64,000 bases of DNA from Pseudomonadota bacterium (lineage in GTDB: Bacteria; Pseudomonadota; Alphaproteobacteria; Rhizobiales; Xanthobacteraceae), in assembly GCA_023387735.1 (NCBI GenBank), contig JAEWHP010000049.1, positions 432,504 to 496,503 on the forward strand, read 5' to 3'. The notes below the pieces were generated by a model, which had not been told where the DNA came from, made no database searches, and saw only the letters and a program-made list of their open reading frames with translations. The stretch's first letter is position 1, and each line of letters begins with the position of its first letter. The position numbers and the translations under genes are program-made. This document shows positions 52,403-61,599 of the stretch, piece by piece.

Positions 52403-53461
52403 TCAGATGGCAGGCATCGGCTGGGTTAAACAGTGCACCCCACCGCCCCCATCTGCGATTGCGTCGATTCGCAGAAGAATAATTTCTCGCCCCGGGAACG
52501 CTTTCGCAAGCGCCACCCGCGCCAGTTCGTCCCGCTCGGGATCGCCGAACCGTGGACCGATCACCGCGCCATTGGCGATGTAAACATTCAGATAGGCTGC
52601 GGCGAACATGTCGGGGTCACCGTTCCAATACCGCTTCCGTGGCGGAGCGAGACGCACGAGACGGAGCCCGCGTCCATCAGCATCTCTTGCCCGCTCCAGG
52701 ATTTTTATGTCGTGCTTGCGCGATAGAGGCACTCCGCTGTGGCAATCATCACCGCTTTCCACCAGGATCTGGCGTCCGGGTGCCTGGAGTACGTACCCGT
52801 CAACGTGGCCACTTGTAATCGGCTCGCAGGGATCGCCTTCAAGCCAGATCACCTTGCGAATGCCCATTTCCCGGAGTCCGGATGCGATCGCCTGCCTGTG
52901 CCCAGAACAAGCTTGCACCGAATTGCGGTTCGCGTTCAGGAGACAGCTGCGCGTCGTGATGACGGTGCCACGACCGTCGAATGCAAATGCGCCACCTTCG
53001 GCCACGAAGGATGCCGCGATTCCCGGTACGCCAAAGATTTCGGCTGCGGACTTCGCAAGCTGGTCTCCGGCGCGGGCCGGACGATCCGGCGTACCGCCCC
53101 ATCCATTAAAATTCCAGTCGATGGCCAGGATCTGCCTTCTTGCGCCCTCACTGCCGATGGCAAAGGTGGGCATGATGTCCCGCATCCAGAAATCATCTAC
53201 TGGCGCCTCGATGACCGTCACTGAAGGGCAATCGGAAAACCGCTTGCGGGCCTCATGGAATTCGCGGCCCGGCGGGGCCAGCAGGCGAACAGGTTCGAAG
53301 GGTGCGATCGCATGTACGACTTTCGTCAAGTCACGCTTTATCCTCGCGGCATCCATCGAACTCCACTCCCGATGAAATGCCCATGCCATCCAGCAGCAAG
53401 CGTGAGGCTCCCACTCGGCCGGAATACGTATTGAAGTCTTGCGGCGGCTGTCCCGTGTCAT
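52403..53461 (-). CDS. aguA: Agmatine deiminase (peptidyl-arginine deiminase family)
   Basis: 352 residues. Hydrolyses agmatine to N-carbamoylputrescine and ammonia, or a related guanidino substrate. Motifs: PAEWEPHACCWMAWAF, DDFWMRDIMPTFAI, EGGAFAFDGRGTVITTRSCLLNANRN, GHVDG with the catalytic His, and the C-terminal GGGGVHCLTQ with the nucleophile Cys. Guanidine-family enzymes are unexpected in a nuclease-rich block. Its promoter region, shared with the addB-like gene, contains the second copy of the 21-bp repeat. Confidence 0.88.
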   Translation of the reverse strand: MTRDSRRKTSIRIPAEWEPHACCWMAWAFHREWSSMDAARIKRDLTKVVHAIAPFEPVRLLAPPGREFHEARKRFSDCPSVTVIEAPVDDFWMRDIMPTFAIGSEGARRQILAIDWNFNGWGGTPDRPARAGDQLAKSAAEIFGVPGIAASFVAEGGAFAFDGRGTVITTRSCLLNANRNSVQACSGHRQAIASGLREMGIRKVIWLEGDPCEPITSGHVDGYVLQAPGRQILVESGDDCHSGVPLSRKHDIKILERARDADGRGLRLVRLAPPRKRYWNGDPDMFAAAYLNVYIANGAVIGPRFGDPERDELARVALAKAFPGREIILLRIDAIADGGGGVHCLTQPMPAI

Positions 53462-53516
53462 CTGAAGCCAGATAAAACCCTAGAATACGAAAGGCTGAAG
53501 AACTTATCCACTGCGG

Positions 53517-53537
53517 CACGTCAGATTTGGACGCACG
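53517..53537. repeat. Right copy of a 21-bp inverted repeat
   Basis: Reverse complement of 49606-49626, 3.9 kb away. It lies 56 bases upstream of the agmatine deiminase start and 107 bases upstream of the addB-like GTG, inside their divergent promoter. The flanks of the two copies do not match further and no target-site duplication is visible. Confidence 0.7.
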
Positions 53538-53643
53538 AGGCCACTCTACCTGAGGCTTTCGGTTGGCAGCGCCTCCATCATCCGGGATAGTAGGTTCCAG
53601 AATTTGATCCTGATCACCTGCTTGCCGGGTTTGGGGGCCCTTC

Positions 53644-56306
53644 GTGAGCATCGCATTTTCAGCCCGCCGCACGGTTATCGTTCACACCAGTCTTGCAGCA
53701 CACATGGCCCGGGTGGCTGCCGCCCGTAACGGCGAAGTCGGCCTTCAGATCATGAGCATGGGTCAGCTGACTGCCCGCCTTGCGGGCGGGTTTCTAAGGC
53801 CAATTGATATGGAGGTCCTGCGGGAGGCTGTTCGAAGAACATTGCCAGAAACCCCGCTCGGCGAACTTGAGCCAATCAAGAGCCTGCCAGGTATGGTCCG
53901 GGCCGCCGTTGGCACCCTCGACAGGATCTGGCGGGCTGATATCGATCTCTCAAGCTTCGCACACCCGCGCCTGCAGGCGTTGGCTGCGCTTGAGTCTCGG
54001 GTGCTGCAGCGACTTCCAGCTTCGATGAAGAAGCCGCGGACGCTGGTTGATCTTGCGCTTGCCCGACTTGTGCATGCACCGGCCGCGCTGGGTCCGGTTG
54101 AGATTCATGGTCATAGCGAGATGCCGGTCTGCTGGCGTCCGCTGCTAATTGCGCTTGCGGACCGTGTCCCTGTCACATGGATCGCCGGACCTCGCCCTGT
54201 CCCCGACTGGCTCAAGGGCAGGAACATCGAAATCCGGCAGAGCGCCGCGTCCGGAGTGGCCCCGGAGGTCTATTCCTGCGCTACACCGCAACATGAGGTG
54301 CTGGAGGCATTTCGATGGATGCGAACCCTCCTGGCTGATGGCAAGGCAAGACCGGAGGACATCGCAATCGCTACCGCTGGCCCCGCTGACTATGACGACT
54401 ACATTTCGGCGCTTTCCCGCGAAGCCAGTATCCCGATTCACTTCGTGCAGGGCGTCAGGGCCGTCGCGACGCCCGAAGGCCAGACCGCCGCTGCGCTGGC
54501 GGATGTTCTCGTCAATGGCATTTCGCAGGCGCGGGTACGCCGCCTGATGCGCGGTCTGAAAGGGACGGGACGGATCGCCGAGTTGCCACCGGACTGGGAG
54601 CGCGTTCTCCCGGTTGACGCCCCCCTTTCGACCGTCCAGCGATGGGAACAGGCCTTCTCTTCGGTCAAGCCTTCCGCCTGGCCTGACGGGATCGACAGGT
54701 CGGGCGTCATCCTGGAAATTCTGGAGTTGCTCGAAAAAGGTTGTGCTGGAGCGCACGAATCCGGAGAAAGGCTGCTTCCCAAACTGTCGTTGAAGCTGTG
54801 GCGGCTGGCGCTTGAGGATGGGCCGCCTGAAGCACTCCCCGTCACGCTTGCGCACCTGCGGATTGCCGACGGGCTTGAGCCTGCCTCACATCCAGTCTGG
54901 TGCTCAGCGGTCTCCCTCGCCGCGTCACCAAGGCCGTTTGTGCGACTGCTTGCGCTTAATGCCGGCAGATGGCCAAGGCGCATCCCCGAAGACCGTCTCA
55001 TTCCCGATCACATCATTCCGATCGGGGATCTGGAGCCGCTGCCACTCGCCGATGCCGACCGCGGCGATTTTGCGACCATCATCGCCAGCTCTGCCGAGGC
55101 ATCCGTCTCGTTCAGCCGCCGGGATGTGGAAGGTCGCCTTCTGGGGCGCTCACCTCTCGTCGGTGACTTCAAACAGATCTACCTCAGTTACGGCAGGATC
55201 CCGGGACACGCAGCGAGTGAGCCGGACCGCCTCATAGCGCGCCCGACTGAATTCCGGGCAACGCCAACGGCGCAGTCAGGCCTCGCGGCCTGGCGGGATT
55301 GGAGCAAACCGCGGATCAGCGCGCACGATGGCCTCGTCCGCGCAAGACACGCGCGGCTGGAGAAGGTCTTTCAGCAACCGTTATCGGCAACGTCGTTGCG
55401 TCTGCTATTGAGAGACCCGATCCGGTTCGTCTGGCGATATGCATTGGGATGGCGACAGCCGGAGGAAGCCGACGAACCATTCAGCCTGGCCCCGCAGGAT
55501 TTCGGTGTTCTCGTACACGAAGCGCTGCAGGTCTCTGTCACTGCGCTCGAGTCAGCCGGCGGGCTTGCGGCAGCCGGACCCGATGTGATTGCGACGGCCA
55601 TTGAGGACGCAGTGCGTGTCACCGCTTGCCGTTGGGAGGCCAGCCAGCCTGTGCCGCCTCCCCTCATCTGGCGCAACGCCCTGGATCTGACGCGCAGGAT
55701 CGCAAGGACAGCCCTGACCTGTCATCTCGAGAGCCTGCCGAAGCAAAGGAGCTGGACCGAGATTCCGTTCGGAACGGCAGATGGACGCGGTCGGAGCGAA
55801 CTGCCCTGGGACCCTACGGGGCCAGTCGAAATCCCGGGAACGGGAATCACCATTCAGGGGCAGATCGATCGGCTCGACCTTTCCGGTGACAATCGCAGGG
55901 CCCGGGTCATCGACTACAAAACCGGCCGCCTAAACCGCAACATGGCCGATGTGGTGGTCAAGGGTGGTACGGAACTGCAGCGCTGTCTCTATGCCTTTGC
56001 AGTCCGGACGCTGCTTGGCTCCAGAGTTGAGGTCGAAGCTGCCTGCTCTACCCGCGTGCTGCAGAAGGCGAACAGGCGCTGTTTCCGCTCAAGGACACCC
56101 GGACAGCGCTGGACACACTTGCATCTGCCATAGCCTGCGCGCGGCACAGTCTGGAAAACGGGCTTGCACTTCCCGGCATTGATGCCCTGGACGCCTACAA
56201 CGACTACGCATTAGCCTTACCCGCCAGTCCGGGCTATCTCGCGCGAAAGCGTCCGGCTGCGGACAGGCAGTTGGGGGACGCAACCAGAATCTGGGAGGCG
56301 CCATGA
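53644..56306 (+). pseudogene. AddB-like nuclease, frameshifted near the C-terminus
   Basis: The first frame gives 829 residues from GTG 53644 with the RecB-family nuclease domain at its end: FGVLVHEALQ (His motif), QIDRLDLSGD and VIDYKTGRLN (D...DxK), then QRCLYAFAVR. The N-terminus lacks a Walker A, as in inactivated-helicase AddB proteins. After about 56040 the frame turns into RVLQKANRRCFRSRTPG and stops at 56133. The minus-one frame continues instead as LLYPRAAEGEQALFPLKDTR ... PGYLARKRPAADRQLGDATRIWEAP and ends at TGA 56304-56306, overlapping the next gene's ATG (ATGA). One missing base, probably a C in the run at about 56043, explains it: assembly error or recent mutation. Without the shift the protein would be about 887 residues. 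Confidence 0.8.
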
Positions 56307-59300
56307 TGAAGGCAGGTCGACTCCCGGACGTCGCCGCCCGTACAGCCGCCCTCACCGGGATCGACAGGTCCCTGTTGATAGAAGCCGGTGCGGGCTCGGG
56401 CAAGACATCGATAATGGCCGGACGCGTGGCCTGCCTGTTTGCCAAGGGTATCAGTCCAAAACACGTCGCGGCGATAACCTTTACCGAATTCGCTGCCAGC
56501 GAACTGCGGATTCGCATCGAACGCTTCGTCACTTCGCTTTGTGCCGGCAGTATCCCGGCCGACATCGAGACGGCATTTCCCGAAGGAGTGACGGAAACAC
56601 ACCGGCAGAATCTGATTCGCGCCCAACAATCTCTCGATGAGCTTGTCTGCACGACGATCCACGGATTCGCGCAGGCCTTGATTCAGCCATATCCGGTGGA
56701 GGCCGACATCGATGCAGGCGCCGGCATCATTGATCCGACGGAGGGAGACCTCGCCTTCAACGAAAGATACCAAGCCTGGCTCAGGGAACGTCTTTCCGGG
56801 GAACAGGACGACGACGTCATCGCCGGGCTCGTGCTTGCTGATGAATTCCGCGGCCTCGCGCTTGTTCGCAGCATCGCGGATTTCCTCAGAAAGAACCGCG
56901 ACGCGACGCCCGCAACTCAGACCTGGTCAGATTCTCAGGCCAGGCAACTTTCAGCTGCTGCTGCGGCGTTTGCGCAGGAGATCGGGCAGTTTGACTTCCG
57001 GGACGAAGAGACCAGGGAGGCGTGCTCGGCATTCATCGAGATGGCCAAGGTTCTTGACGGGTCCGATCTTATAACAAAAGAGCCAGACAGCCGCTCCCTT
57101 GTCCAGGCCGCACTCACCCCGCGCCACGTAGCCTGCTTCACTCAAACCGGCGGCCGGAGACAGCTTAGTAGAAAGGGAGCGTGGGAACAGGCCGCACGCA
57201 CAGCTGGCAGGAGCAAGGCCGAGGGTACGGCGGCCTGGCAGTCATGTGCAGCGAGATACGAGGCCTGCCATGACGCCTTCGAAGAGTTGATGGCAATGGT
57301 GGCTGGCGAACTGCTTGTCCGTGCTGCTGGCGCGATGGATGGGCTTCGGTCTGACTGGCACGCATACAAGCGGTCTACAGCGGTTCTTGATTTCGACGAT
57401 CTGCTCCACCACGCCCGGGCTCTTCTGGCGAACAACGAAGACGTCCGGAAGGCGCTCGCAAAGCGTTACCAGTACGTACTCGTTGATGAATTCCAGGACA
57501 CCGATCCCTTGCAGATCGATATCCTGTGGCACCTGTGCGGCGATCCCCCACCTGATGGAAATCAGGACCCTCTCGCCCGGGTCCTTCGCCCTGGCTCGCT
57601 CTTCCTCGTCGGCGATCCGAAGCAGGCCATCTATCGATTTCGCGGAGCGGACGTGAACGCCTATGTACGGGCGCGGGAGGCGATCGGCAAATCATCAACG
57701 CTCAACATCGTCGCCAACTTTCGGTCAGTTGAGCCGGTCCTTTCGTTCGTCAATGGAGCGTTCACGAGTCCCCTTTCGACAGCGGCAGGCCAGCCCGGCT
57801 TTACGGCTCTGGTGCCAACCCGCCCGGCAGTTGAGGACGCAGTGACGGTCGCGGCCCTCGACGTTGGGGTGGAGGATGGCGAGGACAGCGCCGAACAGCT
57901 GCGCGACGCCGAGGCGGACAGGGTTGCCGAGCTCTGCTCGAGAATGGTTGGCAACCTGCAGGTTAGCAGTGACGGCGGGTTCAGACCCTGCCGTTTCGGT
58001 GATATCGCGCTGCTCGCCCCAGTTGGAACGGACCTCTGGCGGTTCGAAGAGGCGCTGGAGCATCGCGGAATTCCCGTTTCGACGCAGGCCGGAAAAGGCT
58101 TTTTTCGACGACAGGAAATCCAGGACCTGATTGCGCTGACACGCACAATCGCCGATGCCCGCGACACACTTGCCCTCGGGGCGCTCCTGCGCGGTCCGCT
58201 GGTCGGACTGTCCGAGACCGAACTGCTCGACATCGCCGACGGCCTTCCCGTCGATCCCCACCGCCCCGAACGACTCCCGAACCTCGGCCTGTGGTCGGAT
58301 CCCGACGGGATCAATCACCCCGTGGCGCGCGAAGTCGTCAGGATTCTGCAATCCCTCGCGCGAAGGGCGCGCTCGACCACTCCGTACGCGCTGATTTCAG
58401 ACGCCACAGGTCTGCTTCATATCCGTGGCCAGTTGCGTCACCGCTTCGCTGCCAGCGCCGACCGCGTGCTCGCGAATCTCGACCTCTTCCTCGATATGTC
58501 GCGCGCGTACGATGTGCGTGGACTGCGCGCGTTCGCAAGGGACATGCGCGCGAACTGGGAGGAACAGATCCTTCAGGTCGAAGGCCGGCCGGATGCTGAA
58601 GAACAGTCCGTTGCCCTGATCACCGTGCATGCAGCCAAGGGACTAGAATGGCCCGTCGTCATCCCCATCAACATGACTGGAGCACCCAGGTCAGAAACCG
58701 GACTGATGTACGACCGGCAGTCCGGTGTGTTCTCTGCGCCAGTGCTGGGCATAGAACCGGCCGACTACGCCCGGCTAAAGTCCATGAACGAGCTGGAGTC
58801 AGCTCGTGAACGGGTCCGCCTCTGGTACGTCGCCGCGACAAGGGCGCGGGATCTGCTTGTCTTCCCGCGGCATTCAAGCCAGCTGCCCGATAGGTCCTGG
58901 GCGCAACTGGTCGATTTCACTGCCGCGTCAATGCCAGCGCTGGAGCCCGCCAGTCTCGGCCCGGAAGCAGGCATACCGACCGGTTCTGGCAAAAACACCC
59001 AGAGTGCCGAAGCGTTTGCTGACGAGGCGAGGAAGATTGCCGAAGCATACAACAGGATCGTCTGGCTCCGGCCGAGCCGACACGAGCTGGACGAACCTGA
59101 GGATGAACTGCTTCAAATATCCTCTGACCCCGAACAGCTTGAACGTACAGAATCCGCAGGGGTTCTCGGCAGTGCTACACGCGGCACAATCCTGCACAAG
59201 CTGATGGAAGAGGTTCTCACAGGAGAGACATCAGACACCGCGCCCGAACTCGAGCTGCGTGCGTCTGAACTGCTGTCCCAGCTGGGAATCGAGCCATCGG

Positions 59301-59647
59301 GTGATCCCGGTGCCGGCATTTCGCCGCATGAGCTCGCATCGACGGTTTCTCGAACGTTGCGCCTTCCAGAGATCGCGGCGCTGCGAACGGGTCTTGCACC
59401 TGAAGTCCCGATATTCGGCCACCATCCGGACGGCGCTTGCGAGGTACTGGTTTCGGGAGTGGTCGACGCAGTATCCCTCGATGGCAGCGGAAAAGTCGGG
59501 GCAGTGGTTGACTGGAAGAGCGATGTTACCCTGAGCCATTCTGCGCGTCGATCGTATTACACCCAGCTTCGCGCTTACCGCGTTTACGCCGGTGCGAACC
59601 GTTCACTGCTGGTCGCGGTGACACCTGGTACTGTTTACGACGAATAA
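56303..59647 (+). CDS. AddA-like UvrD-family helicase-nuclease
   Basis: 1114 residues. DNA-end resection helicase: Walker A EAGAGSGKTSIMAGR (about 27-41), motif Ia AAITFTEFAASELR, Walker B LVDEFQDTDPLQIDI, motif III LFLVGDPKQAIYRFRGAD, motif V ITVHAAKGLEWPVV, motif VI RLWYVAATRARDLLV, and a C-terminal RecB-like nuclease domain with VVDWKSD and the tail YYTQLRAYRVY. Its ATG overlaps the repaired addB frame in ATGA, so the two form one complex. AddAB degrades and resects double-strand ends and can destroy phage DNA. The protein is divergent from the chromosomal AddAB seen in typical alphaproteobacteria in its neighbourhood, suggesting an accessory copy. Confidence 0.88.
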   Translation: MMKAGRLPDVAARTAALTGIDRSLLIEAGAGSGKTSIMAGRVACLFAKGISPKHVAAITFTEFAASELRIRIERFVTSLCAGSIPADIETAFPEGVTETHRQNLIRAQQSLDELVCTTIHGFAQALIQPYPVEADIDAGAGIIDPTEGDLAFNERYQAWLRERLSGEQDDDVIAGLVLADEFRGLALVRSIADFLRKNRDATPATQTWSDSQARQLSAAAAAFAQEIGQFDFRDEETREACSAFIEMAKVLDGSDLITKEPDSRSLVQAALTPRHVACFTQTGGRRQLSRKGAWEQAARTAGRSKAEGTAAWQSCAARYEACHDAFEELMAMVAGELLVRAAGAMDGLRSDWHAYKRSTAVLDFDDLLHHARALLANNEDVRKALAKRYQYVLVDEFQDTDPLQIDILWHLCGDPPPDGNQDPLARVLRPGSLFLVGDPKQAIYRFRGADVNAYVRAREAIGKSSTLNIVANFRSVEPVLSFVNGAFTSPLSTAAGQPGFTALVPTRPAVEDAVTVAALDVGVEDGEDSAEQLRDAEADRVAELCSRMVGNLQVSSDGGFRPCRFGDIALLAPVGTDLWRFEEALEHRGIPVSTQAGKGFFRRQEIQDLIALTRTIADARDTLALGALLRGPLVGLSETELLDIADGLPVDPHRPERLPNLGLWSDPDGINHPVAREVVRILQSLARRARSTTPYALISDATGLLHIRGQLRHRFAASADRVLANLDLFLDMSRAYDVRGLRAFARDMRANWEEQILQVEGRPDAEEQSVALITVHAAKGLEWPVVIPINMTGAPRSETGLMYDRQSGVFSAPVLGIEPADYARLKSMNELESARERVRLWYVAATRARDLLVFPRHSSQLPDRSWAQLVDFTAASMPALEPASLGPEAGIPTGSGKNTQSAEAFADEARKIAEAYNRIVWLRPSRHELDEPEDELLQISSDPEQLERTESAGVLGSATRGTILHKLMEEVLTGETSDTAPELELRASELLSQLGIEPSGDPGAGISPHELASTVSRTLRLPEIAALRTGLAPEVPIFGHHPDGACEVLVSGVVDAVSLDGSGKVGAVVDWKSDVTLSHSARRSYYTQLRAYRVYAGANRSLLVAVTPGTVYDE

Positions 59648-59686
59648 TGTTTTGACCTATTCAGGTTCTGCGAAGAGAGACAGTCA

Positions 59687-60907
59687 ATGTTACTGATGAC
59701 AGAGAATGAGCTTCTTGATCGATTTAAGTCACGTATCCAGAAAGCAAACCAGATCGATGTAGCGGTCGCCTGGGCGAATGAATGCAATGCACTGGACGCC
59801 TTGAAGACCTTCGCGGCCAATGGCAGCGTCGTGCGGGCCATCGTGGGAATTGCCGGAAACGCAACTCATCCAAATGCCCTGCGCACTCTGCAGAAGTACG
59901 CGAGATTGCGCATCCATAACAGCCTCGATGGGCTGTTTCATCCCAAGCTCTATATTTTCCACGAGAACGGCACACGCTATTGCTGGATTGGCAGCGCCAA
60001 CCTGACTCGCGCTGGTTTCGAGCAGAACAATGAACTTGTTCTCGAATCCGAAGACGTTGGAGGAGCCGCCTTCGACTGGTTCGAGACCTGCTGGGAAAGC
60101 CTGGGTGACGAGGAATCCAGCGGCCATTTGATCGATTTATACGAGCGGGACTGGAAGCCGCCTCAGGCATGGCCGCAGACCGAAAGGAACGATCATCGTT
60201 CGAGCGACCAGGGTCAAGGCGAGTTCGCCGAGTACCTCTCGGACTGGGACTCCTTCGTAGTGCAGCTTGCAGAGGCTGAGCTGTACTGGAGCACCAAATG
60301 GAACAGGGAATCACCCATCACTGGTGAAGGAGAGACATGGCTCGAGACAATCACACTTGGTCAGAGGGTCATCCGACGAGAGGACTGGAGCATCCTTTCC
60401 AAGGAGGATCGTTACATCCTGCTGGGTCGTGACCCCTATGGACAATTGGGGTCGATGCGGGGAGCAGGCCTCGCCAACAACATTTTCCGGGAAGACAGCT
60501 CCGAAAATCTGCAGATCCGCCGGCAAATCAGAAAGGCGCTTCAACCTTGCATAACCGCAAGTGATAACCGCTTCGCAGAAGTCGCGTGCGATTTCATCGA
60601 GGAGGTTAGCTCTATCGAAGGTTTCGCGGGCGCGCTAGCAACCAGATTTCTTGCACTCGCCCGCCCCGATAGGGCCGTATCCGTAAACAGGGGATCGAGC
60701 GCAAAACTTGCGGCGCTAACAGGCTTGCCGCAAACCAGCCTGGCCAAAGCTCCTCGCAACAAAGGGAAGTCCTATCTCGACCTCCTGCACTGGCTTGAGC
60801 AGCAAGAATGGTACTCAAATCCACAGCCGCAGGGCCCGCGCGAGAAGCTATACGCGAGCGTGCGAGCAGCGCTTTTCGACGCTCTCGTTTACGAATGGGA
60901 TGGCTGA
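59687..60907 (+). CDS. Phospholipase-D-like nuclease, single HKD motif
   Basis: 406 residues. N-terminal PLD-type domain: IDVAVAWANECNALDALKTFAANGSVVRAIVGIAGNATHPNALRTLQKYARLRIHNSLDGLFHPKLYIFHENGTRYCWIGSANLTRAGFEQNNELVLE with the HxK...GSANLT motif (about residues 87-115). A second HKD motif is absent, as in BfiI/NgoFVII-type nucleases that act as dimers. The C-terminal half (YWSTKWNRESPITGEGE to YEWDG) is unknown and may bind DNA. It follows the addA-like gene by 39 bases with its own GAAGAGAG site. Confidence 0.85.
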   Translation: MLLMTENELLDRFKSRIQKANQIDVAVAWANECNALDALKTFAANGSVVRAIVGIAGNATHPNALRTLQKYARLRIHNSLDGLFHPKLYIFHENGTRYCWIGSANLTRAGFEQNNELVLESEDVGGAAFDWFETCWESLGDEESSGHLIDLYERDWKPPQAWPQTERNDHRSSDQGQGEFAEYLSDWDSFVVQLAEAELYWSTKWNRESPITGEGETWLETITLGQRVIRREDWSILSKEDRYILLGRDPYGQLGSMRGAGLANNIFREDSSENLQIRRQIRKALQPCITASDNRFAEVACDFIEEVSSIEGFAGALATRFLALARPDRAVSVNRGSSAKLAALTGLPQTSLAKAPRNKGKSYLDLLHWLEQQEWYSNPQPQGPREKLYASVRAALFDALVYEWDG

Positions 60908-61550
60908 CATCCGCAACACCCAGGCGATGGCTTTCATATAGCTTCGGCCGTTCTACACGCTGCGATACGCCACAATTCTCCGTTCGCGGAAGCATGGTGG
61001 AATTCCGCCAGCGATCGCGGTTAAGTGAAGGCCACAACCTGGTTAGCGCCCGGGTATGAGGGGACGAGAGAATGGCCTCGCCGAAACCACGCTAGAATGC
61101 GCGATATCAGCCTGCACCACTACTCCCACTCGATTGTCTCCCAGCGATCTATACCTCTGAATTACGACGCAAAACAAAGGCGATCAGTTCAAAGTACCGG
61201 TGACTAGACCGTCGCAGTCCGTCGCTTCTGATTCCACAGAAATATTTCTCTTACGGCGCGATGGTTCAATATCAGCATCTATCGCCATCTATTCCGTTGC
61301 CCTGACGGCGAGCATCCTGCCAATCTAGCCTACCACTCATTCGAACAGAAAAAGACGCCTTGCTGGGTTGCACGGTCGCTGCAGATGATCGCACCCTCTT
61401 TTTGCTTGCTGCCGTCCTAAGCAGTCAGTCTTCATATCGACGCGGCTGATCTTGCTGGACTTTCTGCGTCAGCCTGTGCCTTTCGGTATCGCCCTGTCCT
61501 ATCCCGTGTCGGAGAGTCGGGTAGCAAAATGGTAGCAGCCTCGGCCCCCA
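60908..61550. other. Gene-free right edge of the atypical region
   Basis: About 640 bases without a credible gene. Contains CTACTCCCACTC (61120-61131), preceded on the minus strand by codons giving TIEWE-stop, identical in protein to the end of many GMP synthase genes. The remainder, to the tRNA-like sequence at 61551, shows no promoter or hairpin that I can name. Confidence 0.5.
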
Positions 61551-61599
61551 GTGACTTTTAATCATGGGGTCGAGGGTTCGAGTCCCTCCGCGCTCACCA
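61551..61599 (+). tRNA. 3' half of a tRNA-Lys (anticodon TTT), remnant
   Basis: The 49 bases run from the anticodon stem through loop CTTTTAA (anticodon TTT), a T arm GAGGG-TTCGAGT-CCCTC, the acceptor strand CGCGCTC, the discriminator A and CCA. The upstream half does not form a proper acceptor or D arm (61514-61550 is degenerate), and the anticodon stem has a mismatch, so this is not a working gene. A conserved tRNA 3' end is the usual attachment site left after integration of phages and islands. It marks the likely right boundary of the 45-61 kb region. Confidence 0.75.

Noticed and set aside
49606..53537. Terminal inverted repeats of a transposon
   Set aside because: No transposase between the repeats, no target duplication and no similarity beyond 21 bp; a regulatory site fits the positions better, although a relic cassette is not excluded.
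61551..61599. Functional tRNA-Lys gene
   Set aside because: No matching 5' acceptor strand or D arm, and a mismatched anticodon stem.
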